Assembly (NCBI RefSeq): GCF_001427385.1
Contig: NZ_LMGJ01000001.1
Location: 445,868 to 509,867, forward strand
Length of the DNA stretch: 64,000 bases
Reading direction: 5' to 3'
From: Mesorhizobium sp. Root157
GTDB lineage: Bacteria > Pseudomonadota > Alphaproteobacteria > Rhizobiales > Rhizobiaceae
A program made the translations under genes and the position numbers. This document shows positions 19,213-28,321 of the stretch, piece by piece; within the stretch, counting starts at the first letter, position 1; each line of letters opens with the position of its first letter. A model generated the notes under the pieces. That model did not search any database. It saw nothing but the letters and a program-made list of their open reading frames with translations, and had not been told where the DNA came from.

Positions 19213-21761
19213 TGCCGCTGGCCAGGACGCTCAGCCTCGCCATCCGGTTTTCGTTGCGGGAAATGCGCGGCGGGCTTTCGGGCTTTGCCATCTTTCTCGC
19301 CTGCATCGCGCTGGGCGTGGCTGCGATCGGCGGCGTCAATTCGGTGGCGCAATCCATCGCCGACGGCGTTGCCAGCCAAGGCCAGCCGCTGCTCGGCGGC
19401 GACCTGCGCTTCCAGCTTAACCAGCGCGAAGCGAGCGCGGAGGAACTTAGCTATCTCGAAGGAATGGGGACGGTTTCCCACAGCGCCAACATGCGCTCCA
19501 TGGCGCGCCTCGAAGATGGTTCGGATCAGGCTCTGGTCGAGGCAAAGGCCGTCGACGCGGCCTATCCGCTCTACGGTGCGCTGGAAACGCAGCCGGCCCT
19601 TTCCAGGGACAAACTGTTTGGCGAGCGCTCAGGGGTCTTCGGTGCCGCCGCGCCCGATCTGTTGTTCGAACGGCTTGGGCTGAAGCTCGGCGGCAGGGTC
19701 AGGCTTGGCGAGGCGGCCTTCGAACTGCGCGCCGTGCTGGTTACCGAGCCGGACGCCGTCTCCGACGGCTTCGGCTTTGCGCCACGCCTGCTGGCCTCCA
19801 TGGAGGGACTGACTGCCTCAGGCCTGGTCCGGCCGGGCAGCCTGGTCGAACATTCCTATAAGGTGAAGCTACCTGCCGCGACCAGCGAGGCAGGCATCAC
19901 GACGCTGGAAGACCAGGCGCGCACCGCCTTCCCGCAGGCCGGCTGGTCGGTCCGCACGCGGTCCAACGCGGCGCCGGCGCTATCCTCCAACATCGAGCGC
20001 TTCTCGCAATTTCTGACGCTGGTCGGCCTGACCGCGCTGGTGGTCGGTGGCGTCGGCGTCGCCAATGCCGTGCGCGCCTATCTCGACGGCAAACGCGCGG
20101 TAATCGCGACTTTCAAGAGCCTCGGCGCTTCGGGCGGTTTTGTCTTCACGGTCTACCTCGTGCAGATTCTTGTGATTGCGGGCCTGGGCGTCCTCGCCGG
20201 GCTTGTGCTCGGCGCTTTGATGCCATTCGCCGCCAGCGCGGCGCTGCAATCGGTGATCCCGGTGCCGGCACAGGCGAGTGTCTATCCTGGCGCACTCGCT
20301 CTGGCTGCCTTGTTCGGCCTTTTGGTCACGCTGGCCTTCGCGCTTATGCCGCTGGGCAGGGCGCGCGATATTCCTGCGGCGGCGCTGTTTCGCGAAATGG
20401 GCTTCGCGAGCCGGGGCATGCCGCGCGCGGTCTACGTGGCAGGGGCGCTGACGATTGCCCTTGCCCTGGCCGCACTTGCCGTACTGAGCGCCGACGACCG
20501 CCGCATCGCCTCGATCTTTGTGGGAGCAACGGTGGTTTCCTTCCTCGTCCTGCGCCTTGTCGGCCTTCTGGTGCAATGGCTGGCAAGGAAATCGCCCCGC
20601 ATTCGCTCGACGGTGCTGCGACTCGCTGTCGGCAATATCCATCGCCCCGGTGCCTTGACGCCTTCGGTAGTGCTGTCGCTCGGCCTTGGGCTGACGCTTC
20701 TGGTGACCCTGGCGCTGATCGACGGCAATCTGCGCCGCCAGATCACCGGCAGTCTGCCGCAGATGGCGCCGAACTTCTTCTTCGTCGACATTCAGGCCAG
20801 CGATGTCGATGCCTTTTCCGCATTGGTCGGCACCGAGGCGCCCGGCGGAACTGTGGTCAAGGTTCCGATGTTGCGCGGCCGTATCATGCAGCTTAACGGC
20901 GTCGATGTGGCCAAGGCCAGCATCCCCGCTGCCGGGGCCTGGGTATTGCGCGGCGATCGTGGGCTGACTTATGAGGCGACCCAGCCGGCAAACGCCACCC
21001 TGACGCAGGGAAACTGGTGGCCGTCCGACTATTCCGGCGAGGCGCTTGTGTCGTTTTCCGCACATGAAGCGCAAGAGCTTGGCCTCAAGCTCGGCGATAC
21101 GGTGACCGTCAATGTGCTTGGCCGCAACATCACCGCCCGAATCGCGAATTTCCGTCAGGTGCAGTGGGAATCCATGGGCATCAATTTCGTCATGGTGTTC
21201 TCCCCCAACACCTTTGCCGGCGCGCCGCACAGTTGGCTGGCGACGCTGGCCGATCCGCAAGCGACAACGGCCGACGATGCGCGCGTACTCAACGCCGTCA
21301 CCCGCGCCTTTCCGGCAGTGACCACCGTGCGGGTCAAGGATGCGCTGGATGTCGTCAACCGGCTGGTCGGCGAACTTGGCATGGCGATCCGGGCGGCCGC
21401 AGGCGTTGCCCTGGTGTCGTCCGTGCTGGTGTTGGCCGGCGCGCTGGCGGCCGGCAACAATGCCCGCATCCACGACGCCGTGGTGCTGAAGACCCTCGGC
21501 GCGACGCGAAGGACGCTTATCGCCGCCTTTGCGCTGGAATATATGCTGATCGGCCTGGCCACGGCGGTGTTCGCGCTGGCCGCCGGCGGCGTTGCCGCCT
21601 GGTTCGTGGTCAGCGAGATCATGACGCTTCCCTCGCAGTTCTCGGCCGAGGTCGCGCTGACCACCATTGCCCTTGCGCTGGTACTTACGGTCGGCATCGG
21701 CCTTGCCGGCACCTGGCGGGTTCTGGGGCACAAGGCAGCACCCGTCTTACGCAACCTCTGA
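19212..21761 (+). CDS. ABC transporter permease (YbbP/FtsX type)
   Basis: Large inner-membrane protein of 849 residues with two FtsX-type units and periplasmic domains, as in the YbbP family. One N-terminal helix (about 25-45) is followed by a periplasmic region. Helices cluster near 265-410, with further groups around 430-490 and the final 130 residues. The ATG at 19212 shares its A with the ATPase stop codon. The long frame on the opposite strand (583 codons) is a high-GC shadow. Partner of the preceding ATPase. Confidence 0.9.
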   Translation: MPLARTLSLAIRFSLREMRGGLSGFAIFLACIALGVAAIGGVNSVAQSIADGVASQGQPLLGGDLRFQLNQREASAEELSYLEGMGTVSHSANMRSMARLEDGSDQALVEAKAVDAAYPLYGALETQPALSRDKLFGERSGVFGAAAPDLLFERLGLKLGGRVRLGEAAFELRAVLVTEPDAVSDGFGFAPRLLASMEGLTASGLVRPGSLVEHSYKVKLPAATSEAGITTLEDQARTAFPQAGWSVRTRSNAAPALSSNIERFSQFLTLVGLTALVVGGVGVANAVRAYLDGKRAVIATFKSLGASGGFVFTVYLVQILVIAGLGVLAGLVLGALMPFAASAALQSVIPVPAQASVYPGALALAALFGLLVTLAFALMPLGRARDIPAAALFREMGFASRGMPRAVYVAGALTIALALAALAVLSADDRRIASIFVGATVVSFLVLRLVGLLVQWLARKSPRIRSTVLRLAVGNIHRPGALTPSVVLSLGLGLTLLVTLALIDGNLRRQITGSLPQMAPNFFFVDIQASDVDAFSALVGTEAPGGTVVKVPMLRGRIMQLNGVDVAKASIPAAGAWVLRGDRGLTYEATQPANATLTQGNWWPSDYSGEALVSFSAHEAQELGLKLGDTVTVNVLGRNITARIANFRQVQWESMGINFVMVFSPNTFAGAPHSWLATLADPQATTADDARVLNAVTRAFPAVTTVRVKDALDVVNRLVGELGMAIRAAAGVALVSSVLVLAGALAAGNNARIHDAVVLKTLGATRRTLIAAFALEYMLIGLATAVFALAAGGVAAWFVVSEIMTLPSQFSAEVALTTIALALVLTVGIGLAGTWRVLGHKAAPVLRNL

Positions 21762-21876
21762 TCCTGCTTCGGCCTCACCGCAGGAAATTTTGGTTAATTC
21801 GCGGTAATGTTTCGGCAAATACGGCCAGGAATCTGCGCTTTTGTGCTTTCACGAAGCATTGCCAGGGGTTACAGGT

Positions 21877-21906
21877 CTTGTTCTGAAGGCTAAGAACCCT
21901 CATATT
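21877..21906 (+). promoter_or_regulatory. Possible RpoH-type promoter before the Bax-inhibitor gene
   Basis: CTTGTT, then 18 bases, then CATATT, which resembles the rhizobial heat-shock pattern CTTGAA-N17-CCATAT. It lies about 90 bases before the start codon. The match is partial. Confidence 0.25.
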
Positions 21907-21995
21907 TTGCCGTAGGCATGCTGGAGCCCCGCCAGCGGCGCCTGGGTTGGAAAGAACCCGACACCCGACGGGGCAGAAGCAATAGAGGAATTCCC

Positions 21996-22775
21996 ATGGC
22001 TGAACCCCTTCGCAACTACCAGACGCGCACGGTTCCCTATGGCCGCGCGGATGCGGCCATCGACGAGGGCCTGCGCGCTTACATGATCCGCGTCTACAAT
22101 CTGATGGGCATGGGCCTACTGATCACCGGTCTTGCCGCCGTCGTCACCATCATGATGGCGACAACCAATGATCAATCGGCTGCCGTCGCTACGCTGCCGA
22201 GCGGCCAGATGCTCACCTCCTTCGGCTACGCGATCTTCGCTTCGCCGCTGAAATGGGTGGTCATTCTCGCCCCTCTTGCTGCCGTGTTCTTCCTGTCGTT
22301 CCGCGTCCAGTCGATGAGCGTTGCCGCCGCCCAAACCACGTTTTGGGTCTACGCCGGCCTTGTCGGCCTGTCGCTGTCGTCGATCTTCCTCGTCTACACC
22401 ACAGCCAGCGTAACGCAGACCTTCTTCGCCACCGCGGCCGCCTTCGGCGCGCTGTCGCTCTATGGCTACACGACCAAGCGCGACCTGACCGCGATGGGCT
22501 CGTTCCTGATCATGGGCGTGTTCGGCCTGATCATCGCGATGGTGATCAACATCTTCCTGCAATCGTCTGCCCTGTCTTTCGCCGTCTCGGCGATCGGCGT
22601 GCTGATCTTTGCCGGCCTCACCGCCTACGACACGCAGAAGATCAAGGAAATGTACTTCGAGGGCGACGACACGGTAGTCGCCGGCCGCAAGTCGATCATG
22701 GGTGCGCTCACCCTCTATCTCGACTTTATCAACCTGTTCATGTTCCTGCTGCAGTTCATGGGCGACCGCCGCTAG
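21996..22775 (+). CDS. Bax inhibitor-1/YccA family protein
   Basis: A 259-residue integral membrane protein with seven hydrophobic segments, of the BI-1/TMBIM family. The N-terminal cytoplasmic tail is followed by LRAYMIRVYNLMGMGLLITGL in two parts. The C-terminal signature LTAYDTQKIKEMY and the last helix INLFMFLLQFMG are typical. In bacteria such proteins are proton- or calcium-sensitive leak channels or FtsH-associated (YccA). AGAGGAA lies seven bases before the ATG. Confidence 0.92.
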   Translation: MAEPLRNYQTRTVPYGRADAAIDEGLRAYMIRVYNLMGMGLLITGLAAVVTIMMATTNDQSAAVATLPSGQMLTSFGYAIFASPLKWVVILAPLAAVFFLSFRVQSMSVAAAQTTFWVYAGLVGLSLSSIFLVYTTASVTQTFFATAAAFGALSLYGYTTKRDLTAMGSFLIMGVFGLIIAMVINIFLQSSALSFAVSAIGVLIFAGLTAYDTQKIKEMYFEGDDTVVAGRKSIMGALTLYLDFINLFMFLLQFMGDRR

Positions 22776-22800
22776 TCAACGGCTGGACCAGTTGAATGCC

Positions 22801-22834
22801 AAAGGGCGGCCCAACGGTCGCCCTTTCCATTTGC
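22801..22834 (+). terminator. Probable terminator after the Bax-inhibitor gene
   Basis: Eight-base arms AAAGGGCG (22801-22808) and CGCCCTTT (22819-22826) around a ten-base loop, followed by a moderately T-rich stretch. Confidence 0.6.
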
Positions 22835-22893
22835 GCCGACGTTTGATGTAATAAAAGGCATAAACGAACATTGCCTATTTATTGAGCAAGACG

Positions 22894-23454
22894 ATGATAC
22901 GAGCGGCGACCGTAGCGGACCTTGGACAGATCACCGAGATCTATTCGGATGCCGTTCTCAACGGCACGGCGAGTTACGAACTCGAGCCGCCGACGCTTGC
23001 TGAAATGCAGGCCCGCTATGACAACCTGCGCGCGGGCGGATTTCCTTACCTTGTTGCAGCGGATGCAGCGGGTACCATTCTCGGCTATGCCTATGCCGGA
23101 CCATTCAGGACACGTCCGGCCTATCGCTTCATCGTCGAGGATTCGGTCTATGTGATGCCGTCCGCGAAAGGCCGCGGCGTTGGCCTCGAATTGCTGCGAG
23201 CGCTGATTGAGGCCGTGCGCCAGCTTGGCTTCCGGCAACTTGTGGCGGTGATCGGCGACGGCAGCGCCGAAAGTCCGTCCGTCCGTTTGCATGAGAAGTT
23301 GGGTTTTCGCCATTGCGGCCGGCTGCAAGGCTCCGGCTACAAGCGTGATCGCTGGCTGGACACGGTTTTCATGCAACTGGAATTGAATGGCGGCACAACG
23401 TTGCCGCCGGATGCCGACTCGCTACCGGAGAAAAAATTCCGTCACGAAATGTGA
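22894..23454 (+). CDS. GNAT-family N-acetyltransferase (phosphinothricin acetyltransferase-like)
   Basis: Acetyl-CoA-dependent acetyltransferase of 186 residues. The sequence IYSDAVLNGTASYELEPPT near the N-terminus, the acetyl-CoA loop in SAKGRGVGLELLRALIE and the C-terminal RLHEKLGFRHCGRL place it in the Pat/Bar-like subgroup, which acetylates phosphinothricin, methionine sulfone or similar amines. ATG 22894 was chosen; a TTG 12 bases earlier is also in frame. The last 25 residues (after LNGG) go beyond the usual domain. The natural substrate is unknown. Confidence 0.88.
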   Translation: MIRAATVADLGQITEIYSDAVLNGTASYELEPPTLAEMQARYDNLRAGGFPYLVAADAAGTILGYAYAGPFRTRPAYRFIVEDSVYVMPSAKGRGVGLELLRALIEAVRQLGFRQLVAVIGDGSAESPSVRLHEKLGFRHCGRLQGSGYKRDRWLDTVFMQLELNGGTTLPPDADSLPEKKFRHEM

Positions 23455-23547
23455 AAGCTTGCCTGCGCTACAGGCGGAAACGGCGCTGGCGCTTTGATGA
23501 GAATCCGAAAACCAGATTTTGGTTTTTAGCACGCATGAAAGAAAATG

Positions 23548-23593
23548 CTTAAAGTGCGGCCAGCTAATCTGAAAGATCGCGGCGCGCTCTAAG
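23548..23593 (+). repeat. Palindromic intergenic mosaic repeat, copy 2 (partial)
   Basis: Arms CTTAAAGTGCG (23548-23558) and CGCGCTCTAAG (23583-23593) enclose a loop containing AATCTGAAAGATCGCG, the same core as the copies at 3227 and 57160. One arm has two changes that leave one mismatch and one G-T pair. Its right edge overlaps the TAG stop codon of btuD. The bases just before it (AAAACCAGATTTTGG) recall the second module of the family in decayed form. Confidence 0.7.
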
Positions 23594-24380
23594 ATCCAGC
23601 CGATCCAGGGTCGGCAAGGTCGAGCGGATGCACGATGCGGGCGCCATCGGCATCGCCGAAAAATGCCTCGACGCCATAGACGGCGCGCAACGTCTCCTGC
23701 GTCAGCACGGTTTCGGGAGGACCATCGGCGACGATCCTGCCGCGGTCGATCAAGATGAGGCGCGAGCACCAGCGCGCCGCAAGCCCGAGATCGTGCAGTG
23801 AGGCCACCACGCTCCTGCCATCGCGCGCCAGGTTGCCGAACAGCCGCATCAGAGCGATCTGGTGCGAAGGATCGAGCCCGGCTGTCGGCTCGTCCGCCAA
23901 AAGCAGCGGCGTGTCCTGGGCAAGCGCGCGGGCCGTCAGAACGCGCGCTTTCTCGCCGCCGGACAGTTCCGTCGCGATGCGGTGGCTGAACGCCTCGACA
24001 TCCATGCGCCGCATGGCTTCGTCGATGACGGCACGGTCGGCATCGGTAAGCGCTGCAAAGCTCGGCAGGTGCGGCGAGCGCCCGAGCGCCACCACCGCCT
24101 CCACCGGCACGTCCCAGGCGATTTCGCGCTCCTGCGCCAGATAGGCGATCTTGCCGGCCCGCTGCCTGGCGCCGATTGCCGTGGCACTTTTTCCGTCAAG
24201 CAGGATCGTTCCGGCAAACGGCAACAGGCCGAGGACGGACCGCAGCAAGGTCGACTTGCCGGCGCCGTTCGGGCCGATGAGGCCGACGAACTCTCCCGCA
24301 GCCACGGAAAATGTCAGGTCGTGCAGGACTTGTTTACCGCCGAGGCTGACGGAAAGGCCGGTTGAGGACAGAAGCGTCAT
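23589..24380 (-). CDS. btuD: Cobalamin ABC transporter, ATP-binding protein
   Basis: ATPase of 263 residues of the FecE/BtuD class, last gene of the riboswitch-controlled operon. Walker A GPNGAGKST, signature LSGGEKARV, Walker B LLLADEPTAGLD and the switch-region SLHDLGLAARWC are present. The start ATG overlaps the btuC stop (ATGA). The open frame extending to 25445 is a shadow of btuC. The stop codon is part of the adjacent palindromic repeat. The vitamin B12 assignment comes from the riboswitch; the protein alone would also fit a siderophore or heme transporter. Confidence 0.88.
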   Translation of the reverse strand: MTLLSSTGLSVSLGGKQVLHDLTFSVAAGEFVGLIGPNGAGKSTLLRSVLGLLPFAGTILLDGKSATAIGARQRAGKIAYLAQEREIAWDVPVEAVVALGRSPHLPSFAALTDADRAVIDEAMRRMDVEAFSHRIATELSGGEKARVLTARALAQDTPLLLADEPTAGLDPSHQIALMRLFGNLARDGRSVVASLHDLGLAARWCSRLILIDRGRIVADGPPETVLTQETLRAVYGVEAFFGDADGARIVHPLDLADPGSAGS

Positions 24381-25378
24381 GTCAGCCTCCGCCGGGCACG
24401 AAACACCAGCCACAGGAAGAACGGCGCACCGACGATTGCGGTCAGCACACCGAGCTTCAAGTCGCGTTCCGGCGCAATCAGGCGCACCAGCACGTCGGCG
24501 GCAAGCACCACGCAGGCGCCGCCAAGCGCACTGGCAAGCAAGAGACGCGACGGCCTCGACCCGACCAGGGGCCGCAGTATGTGCGGCACCACCAGACCGA
24601 CAAAGCCGATGGCGCCCGAAACCGCTGTGCCGGCCCCCACGCAGGCGGCAGTACCGAACACGGCGAGGAACTGGACGCGGCGCATGTCGATGCCCATGCT
24701 GGCTGCGGTTTCCGAACCGAGGGTGAGCGCATCGAGCGAGCGCCCGAGCGAACCCAGCATCACCCAGCCGACGACCATGAATGGTCCGGCAAGCCACACA
24801 TGGGTCATGGAGCGGTCGGTCAGCGAGCCGAGCATCCAGAACATGATCTCCAGCGCGGCAAACGGGTTGGGCGACAAGTTCAGCGCCAGGGAGGTCATTG
24901 CGCCGGCAAAGCTGGTTACGGCAATGCCGGCCAGGATGATGAGCAGCGAATTGCCGCGCGTACCTGCCATGGCTTGCACGACCACGACCGCGAGCACAGC
25001 ACCCGCCAGCGCCGCCAAGGGCAGCGCCAGGGCAAACGCAGCCGACAGACCGGTATAGATGGCAAGCACGGCACCGAGCGAAGCCGTGGCGCTGATGCCC
25101 AGCAACCCCGGCTCCGCCAGAGGGTTGCGCAGATAGCCTTGCAGGACGGCGCCCGACAGGCCAAGCGTCGCGCCGATCATCAACCCAAGCAGGGCGCGCG
25201 GCAGCCTGATGTCGCGCATGATCAAGGTCACGGCGTCCGCCTTGCCGGAGAAAAGGGCCACCATGCTGTCGCCGAAAGCGATACCTGCCGGTCCGACCGT
25301 CAGCGACAGCAGGAACAGGACCAGCGTAGCGGCGGCAAGCAAGGCGACCAGAAGCCTGTAGCGGAGGTTTACGGTCAC
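24377..25378 (-). CDS. btuC: Cobalamin ABC transporter, FecCD-family permease
   Basis: Inner-membrane permease of 333 residues with about ten hydrophobic segments. Family motifs include RLPRALLGLMIGATLGLSGA near residue 65, NPLAEPGLLGIS and the cytoplasmic coupling region near GFVGLVVPHILRPLVG. It forms the channel for BtuD, takes its cargo from BtuF, and overlaps both neighbours by four bases. Confidence 0.9.
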   Translation of the reverse strand: MTVNLRYRLLVALLAAATLVLFLLSLTVGPAGIAFGDSMVALFSGKADAVTLIMRDIRLPRALLGLMIGATLGLSGAVLQGYLRNPLAEPGLLGISATASLGAVLAIYTGLSAAFALALPLAALAGAVLAVVVVQAMAGTRGNSLLIILAGIAVTSFAGAMTSLALNLSPNPFAALEIMFWMLGSLTDRSMTHVWLAGPFMVVGWVMLGSLGRSLDALTLGSETAASMGIDMRRVQFLAVFGTAACVGAGTAVSGAIGFVGLVVPHILRPLVGSRPSRLLLASALGGACVVLAADVLVRLIAPERDLKLGVLTAIVGAPFFLWLVFRARRRLT

Positions 25379-26241
25379 GGCCGCTCCTGCCCCCGTGCGG
25401 CGGCGCGCTGCAGCACGAAAGCGGCCTCGAGCGTGAAGGGAGCACCGCAGATCATGTTGGGCACCGGCACACCTACGCTCTGCTTTTCCGCTTCGAGCGC
25501 CCGGAACGCTGGATGCACGAAATTCTCCTGCGCCAGTGCCGGCGCGCCGCCATAGGAACGAAAGCTGGTGGCGATCAAATCAGGCTGCGCCGTGATCAGC
25601 AATTCCAGCGGCAGTCGGGTACTGCCTGAGATCCCCAGCTTTTCAGCAATATTGACGAGACCGGCGGCGCGGAAGATTTCGTTGGCCAGCGTGCCGGTAC
25701 CGGTCGTGTAGCTGTTGGCGTCGTACAGCGCGATCGAACGGCCGGGAGGCTGTCGAGCCTTTAGCACGGCAAGGCCGGCGTCCAGTTCGGAAACAAGTTC
25801 GCCGGCACGTTCCTGCCGCTGCAGGAGTTCGCCGACACGCAGGATGTTCTTGCGAATATCGTCGAATGAGCGCGCCGGCGCGAACTCTTCCACCTTGACG
25901 CCGAGTTCTCGCAGAAGGTTCACCGTTGCCCTTGACGAAAACGTCCCGGCCAGCACGAGATCCGGTTCCATCAGGAAGATTTCCTCCGCCAGTGCATGGT
26001 TGACGGCGAAAGCCTCGGCCTCGTTCGCCATCGCTGACGAATTCGGATCGCGCGCCAACGCCGAAACCGAGTGAAGCTGCCTCTCTCCGGCAATCAGCAT
26101 GGCGAGTTGGTCGGTGCACACATTCATCGACACGACGCGATGGGGGACGGGTTCGGCATGAACGGGAGCGGTGAAAAGCAGGCCCGCCGCCACTAGCGGA
26201 ACGAAGCCCGGCCCCCATCGCATCGGTCGACGGCGTTTCAT
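25375..26241 (-). CDS. btuF: Cobalamin ABC transporter, substrate-binding protein
   Basis: Periplasmic binding protein of 288 residues of the BtuF/FepB class (PF01497). The signal peptide ends near APVHAEP. It begins with RVVSMNVCTDQLAMLI, the usual start of B12-binding homologues, and has the two lobes joined by a long helix (about 130-170). It starts inside the btuB stop codon (TGATG) and overlaps btuC. It hands cobamides from the outer-membrane receptor to BtuCD. Confidence 0.9.
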   Translation of the reverse strand: MKRRRPMRWGPGFVPLVAAGLLFTAPVHAEPVPHRVVSMNVCTDQLAMLIAGERQLHSVSALARDPNSSAMANEAEAFAVNHALAEEIFLMEPDLVLAGTFSSRATVNLLRELGVKVEEFAPARSFDDIRKNILRVGELLQRQERAGELVSELDAGLAVLKARQPPGRSIALYDANSYTTGTGTLANEIFRAAGLVNIAEKLGISGSTRLPLELLITAQPDLIATSFRSYGGAPALAQENFVHPAFRALEAEKQSVGVPVPNMICGAPFTLEAAFVLQRAAARGQERP

Positions 26242-28133
26242 CAGAAGGTTCGCGAAAAGCTCAAAGTGATCGTCCGGCCCATGGCCTTGTAGCCTTTGAT
26301 GCGCTCATACTTTTCTTCGAACAGGTTTTCCACCGAAAGCTTCAGTTCCGACTGCTCATCGAGACGATAGGCGCCGCTCACATCGACCGTCGTATATGAA
26401 GACATTTTGTCTGTATTATTTGCATCAGCGAAACGGGTGCCGACGTAAAAGAGGCCAGCCTTCAGATGGAGCTTCTCCGTAGCTTGGAAATCCACTTCGG
26501 CCGAAGCCTTGAAGCGATCCTGGCGGGGCACGAAGTTACCGGTTGTCTCATCTATCGGCTTGCGCACATCGATGGATGCCTTGCCACCCCAACGGTCATT
26601 GAACCTGTGGGAAAGCACCGCCTCGAATCCTGTGACCCTCACGCGATCCAGGTTGAAGGGCTGCATAGGCCACAGAGTAGTATCCCAATTGATCTGATCC
26701 TTGATCCAGTTCTGATAGAAAGCCATGTCGAGGCTGGTCGCGTCGGTCGGCTGCCAATTCAGGCCGACCTCATAGGAGCGCGACCATTCCGGTCTCAAGT
26801 CGGGGTTGCCGACACCGAACGACTGCTGAAAATAAAGATCATTGAAGTTCGGAGCCCGGAAACCGGTTCCGTAAGAGGCGCGGGCGGTTAGTTCGGGCAT
26901 GATGGCGTAGCTTGCCCCGATATTATAGGTCGTCGCGTCACCAAACTGCTCGTTGTAGTCATAGCGAAGGCCGGAATCGAAGCTAAGATCTCCGAGTTCC
27001 AGCGAATACTGGCCGAACAGGGCCGCAAGATCGCGCCGTTTGACGGTATAGGTTCCCGTGCCATCAATCTGCTCGCGATATACCTCGGTTCCGACACTGA
27101 CGATGTGGTTCGCCGTCTCCGTCTCGAAGGATTTCTCCGTCGAGGCCAAGATACCAAAACGTGTTGAATCGAATTTGTCCTCGGCAGTGACCCCGTCGCG
27201 GAAATTGGTGGAATTGTCCGAATTTGCACTCGCCTCGAACGTCGAGTTCCAGCTTTCCGAATGGTCCAGCCTGACGCCGATTTTGCCGACCAGCGTGTCG
27301 GTTTCAGTTTCGTTCAGCCCAACGGGATCGAAAGGACCCGGCTTGTTGTCGTATTGTGTCCGTGCCCGGGATATCAGGCCGTTCGAGTAAACGCCGCCCC
27401 AGTCGAACTCCTTTGATAGCGAATAGTTGAATGAACCTTGCCTGAAGCCGTCGTCGTCCGGCTCATTCGAGGTGTTGTCAGGCGTCGTGAAGTCATAACC
27501 CTGCGTGCCGAACAAACTGCCGCCAAAGGAATATTCCACTCCATCGACGGTTTGTCCGGCGTGGCTCGCAGACACCGTTCCTCCCCGGGGATGCATCACA
27601 CCCGTCGTCACCGTGGTGCAGGAATTGTCGCCGTTCGCGCAAACACCACCGCTCCTGGTTATGATGTTGATGATACCGCCGATGGCGTCGGCTCCGTACT
27701 GGGCTGAATGAGCGCCCTTGGCAACTTCTATCCGCTGGATCGATTCGAGAGGAATATTGAACAGAGAGACTGAACCGCTGGTGGCAGAGCTCACGCGCAC
27801 GCCATTGACGAGAACCAGTGTCTGCTCGGCCTTGGTGCCACGGAGCGCAACGCCCGACGTTGCACCGATACCGCCGTACATGCTCACGGAAACGCCAGCA
27901 TAGGTTTTCAAAAGCGAAGGCAGGTCGACTGCTGCCGATTGCCGGATTTCCTCTTCCCCGATGACGGTTACCGACGATGTCGAGCGCTCCAGCGACGATG
28001 CACGCCGCAGCGGCGTAGTCACCACGATGCGGTCAAGGGTTGTCATACCATTGTTACCGGGCAGGCCCTGTGCATTGGCACCCCCCGTCAGTGCCAGCAC
28101 ACATGCACCGGCAGCAAATATCGTCTTTCTCAA
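26241..28133 (-). CDS. btuB: TonB-dependent cobalamin receptor
   Basis: Outer-membrane beta-barrel receptor of about 630 residues that takes up cobamides with energy from TonB. A signal peptide (RKTIFAAGACVLALTGGANA) precedes the plug domain, where the TonB box region (LDRIVVTTPLRRA) and ALRGTKAEQTLVLVNGVRV are seen. The barrel ends in the outer-membrane signature of alternating residues with terminal Phe (TITLSFSRTF). No ATG is in frame; three TTG codons (28145, 28139, 28133) are possible. TTG 28133 is preferred, with GGGG six bases upstream. A cobalamin riboswitch precedes it, and btuFCD follow without gaps. Confidence 0.9.
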   Translation of the reverse strand: MRKTIFAAGACVLALTGGANAQGLPGNNGMTTLDRIVVTTPLRRASSLERSTSSVTVIGEEEIRQSAAVDLPSLLKTYAGVSVSMYGGIGATSGVALRGTKAEQTLVLVNGVRVSSATSGSVSLFNIPLESIQRIEVAKGAHSAQYGADAIGGIINIITRSGGVCANGDNSCTTVTTGVMHPRGGTVSASHAGQTVDGVEYSFGGSLFGTQGYDFTTPDNTSNEPDDDGFRQGSFNYSLSKEFDWGGVYSNGLISRARTQYDNKPGPFDPVGLNETETDTLVGKIGVRLDHSESWNSTFEASANSDNSTNFRDGVTAEDKFDSTRFGILASTEKSFETETANHIVSVGTEVYREQIDGTGTYTVKRRDLAALFGQYSLELGDLSFDSGLRYDYNEQFGDATTYNIGASYAIMPELTARASYGTGFRAPNFNDLYFQQSFGVGNPDLRPEWSRSYEVGLNWQPTDATSLDMAFYQNWIKDQINWDTTLWPMQPFNLDRVRVTGFEAVLSHRFNDRWGGKASIDVRKPIDETTGNFVPRQDRFKASAEVDFQATEKLHLKAGLFYVGTRFADANNTDKMSSYTTVDVSGAYRLDEQSELKLSVENLFEEKYERIKGYKAMGRTITLSFSRTF

Positions 28134-28152
28134 TTCCAACCCCAAAAGTCGC

Positions 28153-28168
28153 GGGCGAAGCTTCGCCC
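28153..28168 (-). promoter_or_regulatory. Perfect 16-base palindrome before btuB
   Basis: GGGCGAAGCTTCGCCC lies 20 bases upstream of the chosen btuB start and downstream of the riboswitch. In RNA it could fold as a short hairpin close to the ribosome-binding site, or in DNA act as an operator. It may be part of the riboswitch expression platform. Confidence 0.4.
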
Positions 28169-28321
28169 ATTGGTTTTTTCAAACCGCGAACTGGTCGGGA
28201 CAGGTTGGAATGCGCACAATCCACCCTGCGGCCGTTCCGGCGCGCGGCAACACGTCTTCCGTGTCACCGCAACGGACGACCGCGCCTGACCACACCCCGT
28301 GGGCAAGCATGGGTGACCGAA

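Noticed and set aside
19980..21731. 583-codon frame on the minus strand opposite the YbbP permease gene
   Set aside because: Composition is Arg/Gln/His/Gly-rich, as expected for antisense of a high-GC gene, and no family similarity is seen. The plus-strand gene is certain.
24381..25445. Long fused frame making btuD a 618-codon protein
   Set aside because: The added part is a shadow of btuC; the real start overlaps the btuC stop codon.
24362..25555. 397-codon plus-strand frame opposite btuC
   Set aside because: Same kind of high-GC shadow, with no ribosome site or domain.
23589..28145. Siderophore or heme uptake as function of the TonB receptor/ABC operon
   Set aside because: The cobalamin riboswitch in front of the operon decides for cobamide transport.
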